Assembly (NCBI GenBank): GCA_031292515.1
Contig: JARLGZ010000054.1
Coordinates: 210,356 to 274,355, forward strand
Direction of reading: 5' to 3'
Length of the DNA: 64,000 nucleotides
From: Puia sp.
GTDB lineage: Bacteria > Bacteroidota > Bacteroidia > Chitinophagales > Chitinophagaceae
Both the position numbers and the translations under genes were made by a program. Each line of letters opens with the position of its first letter. Positions within the stretch are counted from its first letter, which is position 1. Positions 8,733 through 16,535 of the stretch are shown piece after piece. The notes under the pieces are model-generated. The model ran no database searches. It saw nothing but the letters and a program-made list of their open reading frames with translations, and was not told the DNA's origin.

Positions 8733-9926
8733 TTACCGCGAGACCACGCAGCGGAACCCGGTATGTTCCAACCCTGTATCTGGCGATGTCTTCATACGGG
8801 CGGAGACACGATAGCTGGCGCAATAAGAAGCATAACAGAGGAATGACCCGCCCCGGACGGTATGTTTCGGCGTGGCGGGTTCGTCGGGATCATAGCTTTT
8901 GGAAGGCCCCCGGGGATTGACGGCCAGAGATCCCGCCAACTCCTTGTAATAGTTTGCATCATACCAGTCCGAACACCATTCCCAGACATTTCCCGCCATA
9001 TCCGACAGACCATAGGGATTCGGCGGGAAGGACGCGACGGGTGCCGCCCGGTCATAGCCGTCGGTAGCCAGGTTTTTGTCCGGGAAATGACCTTGCCAGG
9101 TGTTGGCCTTCGGCTTGCCTTCGTCAATGGGTTCGCTTCCCCAGGTATAGGGCTGTCCAACCAATCCTCCCCGCGCTGCAAATTCCCATTCCGCTTCCGT
9201 CGGCAGACGCTTACCCGCCCATTTGGCATAGGCGTTTGCATCGTCCCAGGATACCTGTACGACGGGATAGTTGTCTTTCCCCTTGATAGTGCTTCCGGGT
9301 CCTTGCGGATGTTTCCAGTCCGCGCCTTTGACCCAACTCCACCATTGCCCGACATCACGAAGGTCCTCCACCGGGTTGCCGGGTGGCGTGAAAACCAGCG
9401 ATGAAGCCACCAGCAGGCTATCAGGCGGTTTTGGGGTGCCGGGCGGGAGCTGCTTTTTCAACTCCTCCCAGTCTGGTTTTTTTTCGGCTGTCGTGATATA
9501 GCCGGTCGCTTCGACAAATTTTCTGAATTGCGCATTGGTGACCTCGGTGGCATCCATCAGGAAAGCGTCTACGCGCACATGGTGTCTTGGATATTCGTCG
9601 GGCCGTCCCTCTCTATCGGCTGCACCCATCAGGAATTCTCCGCCGGGGATTTTTACCATCGTCCCCACCGATACAGGACCCTGCCCACCGCCCGATCCGC
9701 GGCCTGTCATATTGCCGCCGCCATGACTCAGATCAGCGGGCGAAGCGGCCGACGGGAAGCGCGCGGGTATATTGGACGTACAATGCAGTGCACTATCTGT
9801 TGTCTGCCCGGCTGTCTGCCGATCGGGTTCGCCCGCCGTCGTGCCGGACTGTTTTCCCGCAGGAGAATGGCAGGCCATGAGCAAAAAAGCGGGCAAGGCC
9901 GGCAGAATAAACCATTTTCTATTCAT
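8733..9926 (-). CDS. Formylglycine-generating enzyme (sulfatase-modifying factor), lipoprotein
   Basis: A 397-residue SUMF1/FGE-family protein. The start at 9926 gives a lipobox signal (LLMAC, Cys19) followed by a low-complexity linker. The FGE-sulfatase domain begins near residue 90 (KIPGGEFLMGA) and includes EVTNAQFRKFVEATGY, LPTEAEWEFAARGG and GNVWEWCSDW. Both active-site cysteines of catalytic FGEs are present in RGGSFLCYASYC (Cys364, Cys369), and GFRC closes the domain. Many Bacteroidota FGE-domain proteins lack this pair, so this one is predicted to be a genuine maturase that oxidises sulfatase Cys to formylglycine. A lipidated, periplasm-facing FGE is notable because the sulfatase at 6052-7548 is exported too. 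Confidence 0.93.
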   Translation of the reverse strand: MNRKWFILPALPAFLLMACHSPAGKQSGTTAGEPDRQTAGQTTDSALHCTSNIPARFPSAASPADLSHGGGNMTGRGSGGGQGPVSVGTMVKIPGGEFLMGAADREGRPDEYPRHHVRVDAFLMDATEVTNAQFRKFVEATGYITTAEKKPDWEELKKQLPPGTPKPPDSLLVASSLVFTPPGNPVEDLRDVGQWWSWVKGADWKHPQGPGSTIKGKDNYPVVQVSWDDANAYAKWAGKRLPTEAEWEFAARGGLVGQPYTWGSEPIDEGKPKANTWQGHFPDKNLATDGYDRAAPVASFPPNPYGLSDMAGNVWEWCSDWYDANYYKELAGSLAVNPRGPSKSYDPDEPATPKHTVRGGSFLCYASYCASYRVSARMKTSPDTGLEHTGFRCVVSR

Positions 9927-9930
9927 GCAA

Positions 9931-9938
9931 CAAAGATA
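9931..9938 (-). promoter_or_regulatory. Candidate -7 promoter element (TATCTTTG) of the FGE gene
   Basis: On the minus strand TATCTTTG matches the Bacteroidota TAnnTTTG box exactly. A TTTTG lies 23 bp further upstream, slightly longer than the usual spacing. Only four bases separate the box from the ATG at 9926, so transcription would start at or next to the start codon and the mRNA would be nearly leaderless. Confidence 0.45.
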
Positions 9939-10216
9939 TACAGGGACGGAGATATTCCGGACAAAACAGAACCGGTCAAAATAGCATGTTTATTTGCAAA
10001 GATATTTGTAAAGATAGACGGAGAGCCGCCGGGGATTATATGATAGTTTTGGGCTAAATTGACGGCCTATCGTGAAAAACAGAAAAGATCGGCCCGGATT
10101 GCATAGGGTGCTCCGGCTTTTTATGTACTAAGTATCCGGAACAAAGATGCGCCGGCGGTCCGCGCACGAATATCAAAAGAATAGTAAAAGCAGAACAAAT
10201 AAAAAATAAATGAACT

Positions 10217-12601
10217 ATGATGATCAGGTTCGTATGTAAAAAGACATTTCCCGCTCTTGCAATCGCTGTCACGGCAATGCTGTCCCTGAATACCGTTTTT
10301 GGCCAGGATTCGAAAGCGACGGCCGCCCGTTACCCGCTCATTCCCTATCCCACGGAGCTGAAAGCCTCGGAAGGGGTGTTCCGGATCGATGGGCGTACGA
10401 AGGTCGTCTCCCGGGACCCGGCATTCAGGCAGGAAGCGGAAGGCTTGGTAGAAATGATAAAAAAGCAAAAGGGAGTACGGGTGGCATTGACCACGGAAGG
10501 GCCTGCCGGTTATTCACCGCGGAACTCCGCAGGGAGCGCCGATCCTTCCGCCGTGGGGATTGCAAAGACCATCCTGATTGATCGGGACGAAAGCATTCTG
10601 TCTCCGGAAGGCTATAAATTGTCGGTGACGCCGAAAGGCATCGTGCTTACCGCGTCCGCTTCCGCAGGTGTCTTCTACGGCGTGGAAACGATCCGGCAAT
10701 TGATGAGCAGTACCGCCGCCGAAAAATCCGCTCCGGGAACGCTGCTTTTGCCTTCCGTATCGATCACCGACGCGCCCGTCTACTCCTGGAGGGGCCTGAT
10801 GCTCGATGTATCCCGCCACTTCTTTTCCGTGGACTACCTGAAGAAATTTATCGACCGCCTGGCTCTTTACAAGATGAATCAACTGCACCTGCATCTAACC
10901 GATGACCAGGGCTGGCGTATAGAAATCAAAAAATATCCCGAGCTGACCGAAAAAGGCGCCTGGCGCACCTACAATAACCAGGACTCGGATTGTTTTAAAC
11001 TGGCAAAGGACAATCCCGACTTCGAGCTCGACAAGGAACACATCGTGCAACGCGACGGAAAGACGATGTATGGTGGATTTTATACGCAGGAGCAGATGAA
11101 AGACCTCATCCGCTATGCCACAGCACGCCATGTGGACATCGTCCCCGAACTGGACATGCCCGGTCATATGATGGCAGCCATCAGGCTCTTCCCCTGGCTG
11201 GCCTGCCAGGACAGCGTCTTCCGGAAGGACGACCTCTCCTCGCCGATCTGCCCCTGTCACGAAACTACCTTCGGGTTCGCCCAAAATATCTTCGCCGAAA
11301 TCGCCGATCTGTTCCCCAGCCCCTACATCCACCTGGGTTCCGATGAAGTGCCGAAATCCACCTGGGCAGCCTCGCCCGAGTGCCAGGCGATGATGAAACG
11401 CGAAGGGATCAAATCCGTCGAAGAGCTCCAGAGCTATTTCGCCAAAAGGATGGAGAAATTTTTCAAAAGCCGTGGCAAACGACTGATCGGCTGGGATGAG
11501 ATCCTGGAAGGAGGGATCGACACCAGCGTCCTCGTCATGTACTGGAGAGGCTGGGTCCCGAACGCACCGATCGAAGCCGCCCGCCAGGGCAACCAGGTGG
11601 TCATGTCGCCAACCGATCCGATGTATTTTGATGCGTGGCCAAACAAGAATACGCTGCACAGCGTATATACCTTCGAACCGGTTCCCGCTAAGCTGACGGG
11701 CGCCGCCCGCAACCAGATCATCGGCGTACAGGCCAATATGTGGTCCGAGCGCATCCCCTCCGAAAAGCGCGCCGACTATATGAACTTTCCACGCATCACG
11801 GCCCTCGCCGAAGTGGGCTGGAGCCATCGCTCCGATTTCGAAGGCTACCTGGAAAGACTGAACACCCACTATAGGCTATGGGACGCCCTGCATATCCATT
11901 ACCGGATGCCCGATCTCGAAGGGTTTACGGAAAACAACGTGCTGATCGACAGCGCCACGCTGATGGTCGACCCTCCCATGAAAGGTCTCACGGTCCGGTA
12001 TACCCTGGACGGATCCTTCCCCGGTATCCATTCCCCGGCTTTTAACGCGCCCGTCACCATCCGGAAATCCCTGGATGTGAAGCTGGCCGCTTTCTCGCCC
12101 GGGGGCAACCGTGGGGAGATAGCCGTCATACACTATAAAAAAGTCGGCTATGCACCGGCAGTCAGCGCTGAAGGCAAGACGCTGGAAAAAGGTCTTACCT
12201 GTGTTTATCACAAAGGTGTCTTCGACCGGATCGTAAAAATGGATACCGCCGCTGTCGCACATACCTATACCGTCGACGCGATTGCCGTGCCTTCCGATGT
12301 CGACGCGCCGTCTTTCGGATTGCGGTTCACCGGGTATATCGATGTTCCCGAGACAGGTGTCTATAGTTTTTACCTGCTATCCGACGATGGCAGTACGCTG
12401 CATATCGACGATAAACTCTTTATCGACAACGACGGCTTTCACAGCGCCATAGAACGCAGCGCCCAGATAGCCCTCCGGAAGGGCCTGCACGTTTTCAACC
12501 TCGGCTTTGTGGAAGGCGGGGGCGGCTATTCGCTGAAACTGAAATACAGCACCCCCGGCGGAAAGGAGAGGGAGGTGCCGGCCGCCTGGTTTAAGCATTA
12601 G
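10217..12601 (+). CDS. GH20 beta-N-acetylhexosaminidase with C-terminal PA14 domain
   Basis: A 794-residue exported enzyme. The signal peptide ends near FGQ (residues 28-30). A GH20b-type N-terminal domain (to about 185) precedes the TIM barrel (WRGLMLDVSRHFFS at 191, LHLHLTDDQGWRIE at 223). The catalytic pair is Asp376-Glu377 in HLGSDEVPKSTW, the GH20 substrate-assisted mechanism. After the barrel come a small beta domain (about 600-660) and a PA14-like domain (FTGYIDVPETGVYSFYLLSD, GLHVFNLGFVEGGGG), which commonly binds glycans. It would remove terminal GlcNAc or GalNAc. Followed on the same strand by a GH36 gene. The start is the first of two adjacent ATGs (10217, 10220). Confidence 0.95.
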   Translation: MMIRFVCKKTFPALAIAVTAMLSLNTVFGQDSKATAARYPLIPYPTELKASEGVFRIDGRTKVVSRDPAFRQEAEGLVEMIKKQKGVRVALTTEGPAGYSPRNSAGSADPSAVGIAKTILIDRDESILSPEGYKLSVTPKGIVLTASASAGVFYGVETIRQLMSSTAAEKSAPGTLLLPSVSITDAPVYSWRGLMLDVSRHFFSVDYLKKFIDRLALYKMNQLHLHLTDDQGWRIEIKKYPELTEKGAWRTYNNQDSDCFKLAKDNPDFELDKEHIVQRDGKTMYGGFYTQEQMKDLIRYATARHVDIVPELDMPGHMMAAIRLFPWLACQDSVFRKDDLSSPICPCHETTFGFAQNIFAEIADLFPSPYIHLGSDEVPKSTWAASPECQAMMKREGIKSVEELQSYFAKRMEKFFKSRGKRLIGWDEILEGGIDTSVLVMYWRGWVPNAPIEAARQGNQVVMSPTDPMYFDAWPNKNTLHSVYTFEPVPAKLTGAARNQIIGVQANMWSERIPSEKRADYMNFPRITALAEVGWSHRSDFEGYLERLNTHYRLWDALHIHYRMPDLEGFTENNVLIDSATLMVDPPMKGLTVRYTLDGSFPGIHSPAFNAPVTIRKSLDVKLAAFSPGGNRGEIAVIHYKKVGYAPAVSAEGKTLEKGLTCVYHKGVFDRIVKMDTAAVAHTYTVDAIAVPSDVDAPSFGLRFTGYIDVPETGVYSFYLLSDDGSTLHIDDKLFIDNDGFHSAIERSAQIALRKGLHVFNLGFVEGGGGYSLKLKYSTPGGKEREVPAAWFKH

Positions 12602-12642
12602 CGGGAAGAAATGAGCGGTCGAACCTTAAATCAAATCCGAAA

Positions 12643-12663
12643 ACCCGGGTCAGGGACCCGGGT
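12643..12663 (+). terminator. GC-rich hairpin between GH20 and GH36 genes
   Basis: ACCCGGGTC (12643-12651) and GACCCGGGT (12655-12663) form a perfect 9-bp stem with a three-base loop, about 40 bp after the GH20 stop. No T-run follows, so it may be a processing or weak termination signal rather than a classical terminator. The same stem sequence recurs at 40201-40225. Confidence 0.5.
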
Positions 12664-12713
12664 CTAAACAGGGCTTCAATATCCACGATGAAACAAAACT
12701 GAGATACCACCGC

Positions 12714-14948
12714 ATGATGAATCTTTCGAAAAAATATCGGACCCTGTCCAGATTTTTGGTCGCCTCCTGCCTGTTTAGCATAGGCGCCCTGTCAGCCTCC
12801 GCCCGCGTGACCCACCCGACCGGCGTGACCGGCCGCGCCGACACGATCGTCATCAGCACCAGCCATACGATGCTGGTGCTCGGAACCGAACACGGACACC
12901 TGCGACAGTGGTATCTGGGATCCAACCGATCCGGGAAGATCGTCTACAGTAAGGCGTTGGACGATGTGCCGGGCATCCCGGGGCAGAGCCTGCCGGCCTA
13001 TAGTACTTTCGGCACCGACAATCTTTTTACGGCGGCCATCCGAACGACGCATACGGATGGCAACCCCTCCCTGGATCTCGTCTACCAGGGCCGGCAGGAA
13101 ATAAAAAAGAGCGACGATATAACGGAGACCCTGATCTCTCTGAAAGACCCGCAATACCCCTTCTTCGTCATCCTGCATTATGAGGCTTACCGGAACGAAG
13201 ACGTCATCCGCCAGTGGGCGACGATCCGGCATCTTGAGACGGCGCCGCTGACCCTCTATAATTTCGCATCTGCCAACCTGAACTTCCACGCAAAGAATTA
13301 TTGGCTTACCCAATTCCACGGAGACTGGGCAGCCGAGATGCAGATGCAGGAAACCCGGCTCAGCGCGGGAATAAAAATCCTCGACTCGAAACTGGGCAGT
13401 CGTGCCGACATGTTCCAGAACCCAAGTTTCCTGCTCTCGCTGGATACGGCTTCGACAGAGACAACAGGAGAGGTACTGGCTGGAACGCTTGCCTGGAGCG
13501 GAAACTTTCAGCTCCTGTTCGAAGTGGACAATGCGGGAGAACTGCGGTTGCACGCGGGCATGAACCCCTATGGTTCCGAATACAGCCTGGCGCCAGACAG
13601 CACTTTTACCACTCCTGCCTTTCTTTTTACCTACAGCGCCTCCGGCAAAGGACAGGCAAGCCGCAACCTGGAACGTTGGGCCCGTAAATATGGAGTCCTC
13701 GACGCGGACAAACCCAGGATGGTCTTATTGAACAATTGGGAGGCAACTTATTTCGACTTCGACGAGAACAAGCTCGTGCATCTGTTCGACGAGGCCAAAG
13801 AGATCGGCGTAGACCTGTTCCTGTTGGATGATGGTTGGTTTGCCAACAAATATCCCCGTAACAGCGATAACGCCGGGTTGGGCGACTGGCAGGAGAACGG
13901 CAAGAAGCTGCCGCAGGGGATCGGCTACCTCACGGCCGAAGCCGCGAAAAGAAATGTGAAGTTCGGCATCTGGGTAGAGCCCGAAATGGTCAACCCGAAA
14001 AGCGAATTGTATGAGCGGCACCCGGAATGGATCCTGCGGCTTCCCAACAGACCCGAAAGCTATTACAGGAATCAGCTGGTCCTCGACCTCAGCAATCCAG
14101 CCGTCCAGGATTTTGTCTTTGGGGTGATAGATGGCCTGATGAAGCGTTACCCCTCAATCGCCTATTTCAAATGGGATTGTAACCGCATGTTCACCGACGC
14201 TTATTCCTCTCATCTGCAGTTGATAGGAAGTCCTCAGTCCGAACTGCCTATAGAATATGTCAGGGGCCTTTATAAAGTGTTTGCGCGCCTGCGTGCCGGT
14301 TATCCGCATCTCCCGGTCATGTTGTGTTCCGGCGGCGGCGGAAGGGTCGACTACGGCGCCCTCCCTTATTTTACCGAATTCTGGCCCAGCGACAATACCA
14401 ATCCCCTCAACCGGGTCTTTATCCAATGGGGATATTCCTATTTCTTTCCCGCAATAGCCACCTGCGCCCATGTCACCGGGTCGGGAGACTATCCCCTGAA
14501 GTTTAAGATGGACGTAGCGATGATGGGGAAGATGGGCTTTGACATGCAGTTCAATAAGCTGAAGCCCGAGGAACTTCGTTTCGTCAAAGACGGTATCCGG
14601 ACCTATAAATCCATCGAGGATATCGTGTGGCAGGGAGACCTCTATCGCCTTCTCTCGCCCTATGAAGGCAACCTGGCGTCCCTGTCTTATGTGTCGGAAG
14701 ATAAAAAACGCGTGTTGCTGTTCAACTACCTGGTGACAGATGCGTCTGTGCAGACGGCCGTCCCCCTGCAAGGCCTGGACCCTGTCAAACGATACCGGGT
14801 GGAGGAGATCAATCTGCCCGCCGCGACAAAGTCTTCAAGCCCCGAGACGGGCCATGTCTTCACGGGCGCCGAACTCATGCGGACGGGGATTCACATCAGT
14901 CTGAAAAAAGATCTTCGCAGCGCGGTATTCCTGCTGCGCGAAGAATGA
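12714..14948 (+). CDS. GH36 alpha-galactosidase
   Basis: A 744-residue enzyme with a signal peptide ending near SASA (residues 27-30). The N-terminal beta-supersandwich is followed by a TIM barrel containing LLDDGWF (near 370), FGIWVEPEMVNPKSELY (near 417), FKWDCNR (nucleophile Asp488) and EFWPSDNTNPLNR (acid/base Asp560), with the glycine-rich CSGGGGRVDYG between them. Full length for the family. It hydrolyses terminal alpha-galactosides such as raffinose-type oligosaccharides or galactosylated hemicellulose, probably in the periplasm. Two adjacent ATGs (12714, 12717) could start it. It lies downstream of GH20 and is separated from it by a hairpin. Confidence 0.95.
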   Translation: MMNLSKKYRTLSRFLVASCLFSIGALSASARVTHPTGVTGRADTIVISTSHTMLVLGTEHGHLRQWYLGSNRSGKIVYSKALDDVPGIPGQSLPAYSTFGTDNLFTAAIRTTHTDGNPSLDLVYQGRQEIKKSDDITETLISLKDPQYPFFVILHYEAYRNEDVIRQWATIRHLETAPLTLYNFASANLNFHAKNYWLTQFHGDWAAEMQMQETRLSAGIKILDSKLGSRADMFQNPSFLLSLDTASTETTGEVLAGTLAWSGNFQLLFEVDNAGELRLHAGMNPYGSEYSLAPDSTFTTPAFLFTYSASGKGQASRNLERWARKYGVLDADKPRMVLLNNWEATYFDFDENKLVHLFDEAKEIGVDLFLLDDGWFANKYPRNSDNAGLGDWQENGKKLPQGIGYLTAEAAKRNVKFGIWVEPEMVNPKSELYERHPEWILRLPNRPESYYRNQLVLDLSNPAVQDFVFGVIDGLMKRYPSIAYFKWDCNRMFTDAYSSHLQLIGSPQSELPIEYVRGLYKVFARLRAGYPHLPVMLCSGGGGRVDYGALPYFTEFWPSDNTNPLNRVFIQWGYSYFFPAIATCAHVTGSGDYPLKFKMDVAMMGKMGFDMQFNKLKPEELRFVKDGIRTYKSIEDIVWQGDLYRLLSPYEGNLASLSYVSEDKKRVLLFNYLVTDASVQTAVPLQGLDPVKRYRVEEINLPAATKSSSPETGHVFTGAELMRTGIHISLKKDLRSAVFLLREE

Positions 14949-14982
14949 GGCCGGTGGGTTAAGTATGACCTGAAGAAGGGCG

Positions 14983-15852
14983 CTACGCCACCGCCTCCTG
15001 GTATTGTTTCAGGAAGTCTCGCGGTGTCAGCCCCTTCAGCTCCTTAAAGTGTTTGTTGAAATTTGACAAATTGTTATGCCCGCTGTTGTAGCAGGCCTCC
15101 GTGATATTGTGCCGGCCATCGATCAACAGTTTTGCAGCATAGCCGATCCGGATCTCCTTTACGAAATCGATCAGAGTCCGGTTGGTCTTCAGCTTGAAAT
15201 ACCGGCAGAAAGCCGCAGGCGTCATATGGAGGAGGGCGGCTACTTTCGAAAGGACGATCTCTTCCCTGAAATTCTGGAAGATATAATCATAGACGCAGTT
15301 GATGCGGTCCGCGTCCCGGGAGTTTTCGACACTGCAAAACCCGGGTGTCGCGAGTACCTTCTGATGTTTGGACTGGGACAGGATATCGAGTAGCTGGAGC
15401 ATCAGGGCGACTCTTTGCAGCCCTTTGGAAAACAGCATATGCTGCATCAGCATCCGGGCTTCCGCCACAGTCGGCCCCGAAAACCGGATGCCTTTGGACG
15501 CATTGTCGAAAAGATAAGACAGGTGGATCGCTTCCGGCTTGGTTAACAGCTCTTTGCCCAGGAAGTCGGGGAAGAAATGGACCACGAAGGCATGGGGAAG
15601 GACTTTGGGGTCTACTTCTTTGTAAAACTGCCAGCAGTGGGGTACATAACTGCCGATCATGACGAGGTCTGAACCCTTGAAATCTTCGATATGATCACCT
15701 ATAAAACGTTTGCCCGCGGCATTCTCTATCAGGGCAATTTCAAAATTCACATGGCATTTGAGATGAGTGTACTTTTTGGGCTCTATATGCTCCGAACGGA
15801 TGGTGAATGACTGGTCGGGTGGAAACGTGAAGTTCTCAAACAAGTAATCCAT
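14983..15852 (-). CDS. AraC-family transcriptional regulator with cupin-type sensor domain
   Basis: About 289 residues from the ATG at 15852; the frame extends to a TTG at 15876 but the ATG is the better start. The N-terminal half resembles a cupin sugar-sensing domain (HLKCHVNFEIALIENAAGKRF, VPHCWQFY). The C-terminal ~100 residues carry the two helix-turn-helix motifs: LSKVAALLHMTPAAFCRYFK and ITEACYNSGHNNLSNFNKHFK, ending TPRDFLKQY. Such regulators respond to sugars or their derivatives and usually control neighbouring glycan genes; the target cannot be read here. It converges with the GH36 gene and ends 34 bp from it. A TTGCATGCAA palindrome (15881-15890) just upstream may be an operator. 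Confidence 0.9.
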   Translation of the reverse strand: MDYLFENFTFPPDQSFTIRSEHIEPKKYTHLKCHVNFEIALIENAAGKRFIGDHIEDFKGSDLVMIGSYVPHCWQFYKEVDPKVLPHAFVVHFFPDFLGKELLTKPEAIHLSYLFDNASKGIRFSGPTVAEARMLMQHMLFSKGLQRVALMLQLLDILSQSKHQKVLATPGFCSVENSRDADRINCVYDYIFQNFREEIVLSKVAALLHMTPAAFCRYFKLKTNRTLIDFVKEIRIGYAAKLLIDGRHNITEACYNSGHNNLSNFNKHFKELKGLTPRDFLKQYQEAVA

Positions 15853-16007
15853 AACAAGTTTATTTACAAATTGCAATCGGTTGCATGCAATTTAGGGTAA
15901 AAAAAACACCGATAAAAAAATTCCGGTACTTTTTTATCCATTCGGACGCCTTTTGGGATGAGCGGTTCTGGGGGGCTTTGAGAGCCAGGAGATCCGATGA
16001 ATGCCGC

Positions 16008-16049
16008 TCTCAGACTTGTTTGAATAGGTTTTCAGACCTGTTTGAACAT
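16008..16049. repeat. Two 21-bp tandem copies over the GNAT stop codon
   Basis: Units 16008-16028 and 16029-16049 share CAGAC-TTGTTTGAA with few mismatches. The minus-strand GNAT stop (TGA, 16034-16032) lies inside the second copy, so the duplication covers the end of the gene and repeats it downstream. Confidence 0.7.
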
Positions 16050-16469
16050 AAAAATGAAATGCTCCGCGTGCGAGAACTCGTTTTTGTTATAGAATTTAAA
16101 GGAGGGCATAAACTTATTGGTCATCAGGAAGACGGTCGGGTAACCGTGTTCTTTTCCCCATTTCGACATATGTTCGAGAAGCGCCCGGCCATAACCGGAT
16201 CGCTGTCTGTCGGTGGGGACGAACAGTTCGTCTATATAGAGCTGGTCGGCCGTCCACCAGGTCTTTGTATGGGCAAAGATGGCGGCCGCCATCTGGCCGC
16301 CATCGAACAGGGTAAAGCCTACAAACTGTTTCGAGTCAAAGTACTCCAGGAGATACTGCTCCGCCTTTTCAGGGACCCAGTTGTATCTCCAGGGCGGTTG
16401 GTTGTACGATTTTATCAAAAGGCTTGCGCAGCCGGCTATATCTTCTTTTGTCAGGGCTCTTATCTCCAT
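16032..16469 (-). CDS. GNAT-family N-acetyltransferase
   Basis: A 145-residue protein of normal length for a single GNAT domain. It begins MEIRALTKEDIAGCASLL and contains the central strand LYIDELFV followed by the acetyl-CoA pyrophosphate loop RQRSGYGRALLEHM, then FLMTNKF and FKFYNKNEF near the end. It would transfer an acetyl group to an amine of an unknown substrate. It lies 66 bp downstream of the NRPS gene on the same strand, so a tailoring or self-resistance role for the NRPS product is possible but only inferred. The last codons and stop are within a 21-bp tandem duplication. Confidence 0.88.
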   Translation of the reverse strand: MEIRALTKEDIAGCASLLIKSYNQPPWRYNWVPEKAEQYLLEYFDSKQFVGFTLFDGGQMAAAIFAHTKTWWTADQLYIDELFVPTDRQRSGYGRALLEHMSKWGKEHGYPTVFLMTNKFMPSFKFYNKNEFSHAEHFIFMFKQV

Positions 16470-16535
16470 ACGTGTGTTTTATGAGACCGGTCAGAAATTT
16501 GATCGGCCGTTCGTCGGCATTTGCCAGTCTGAAGG

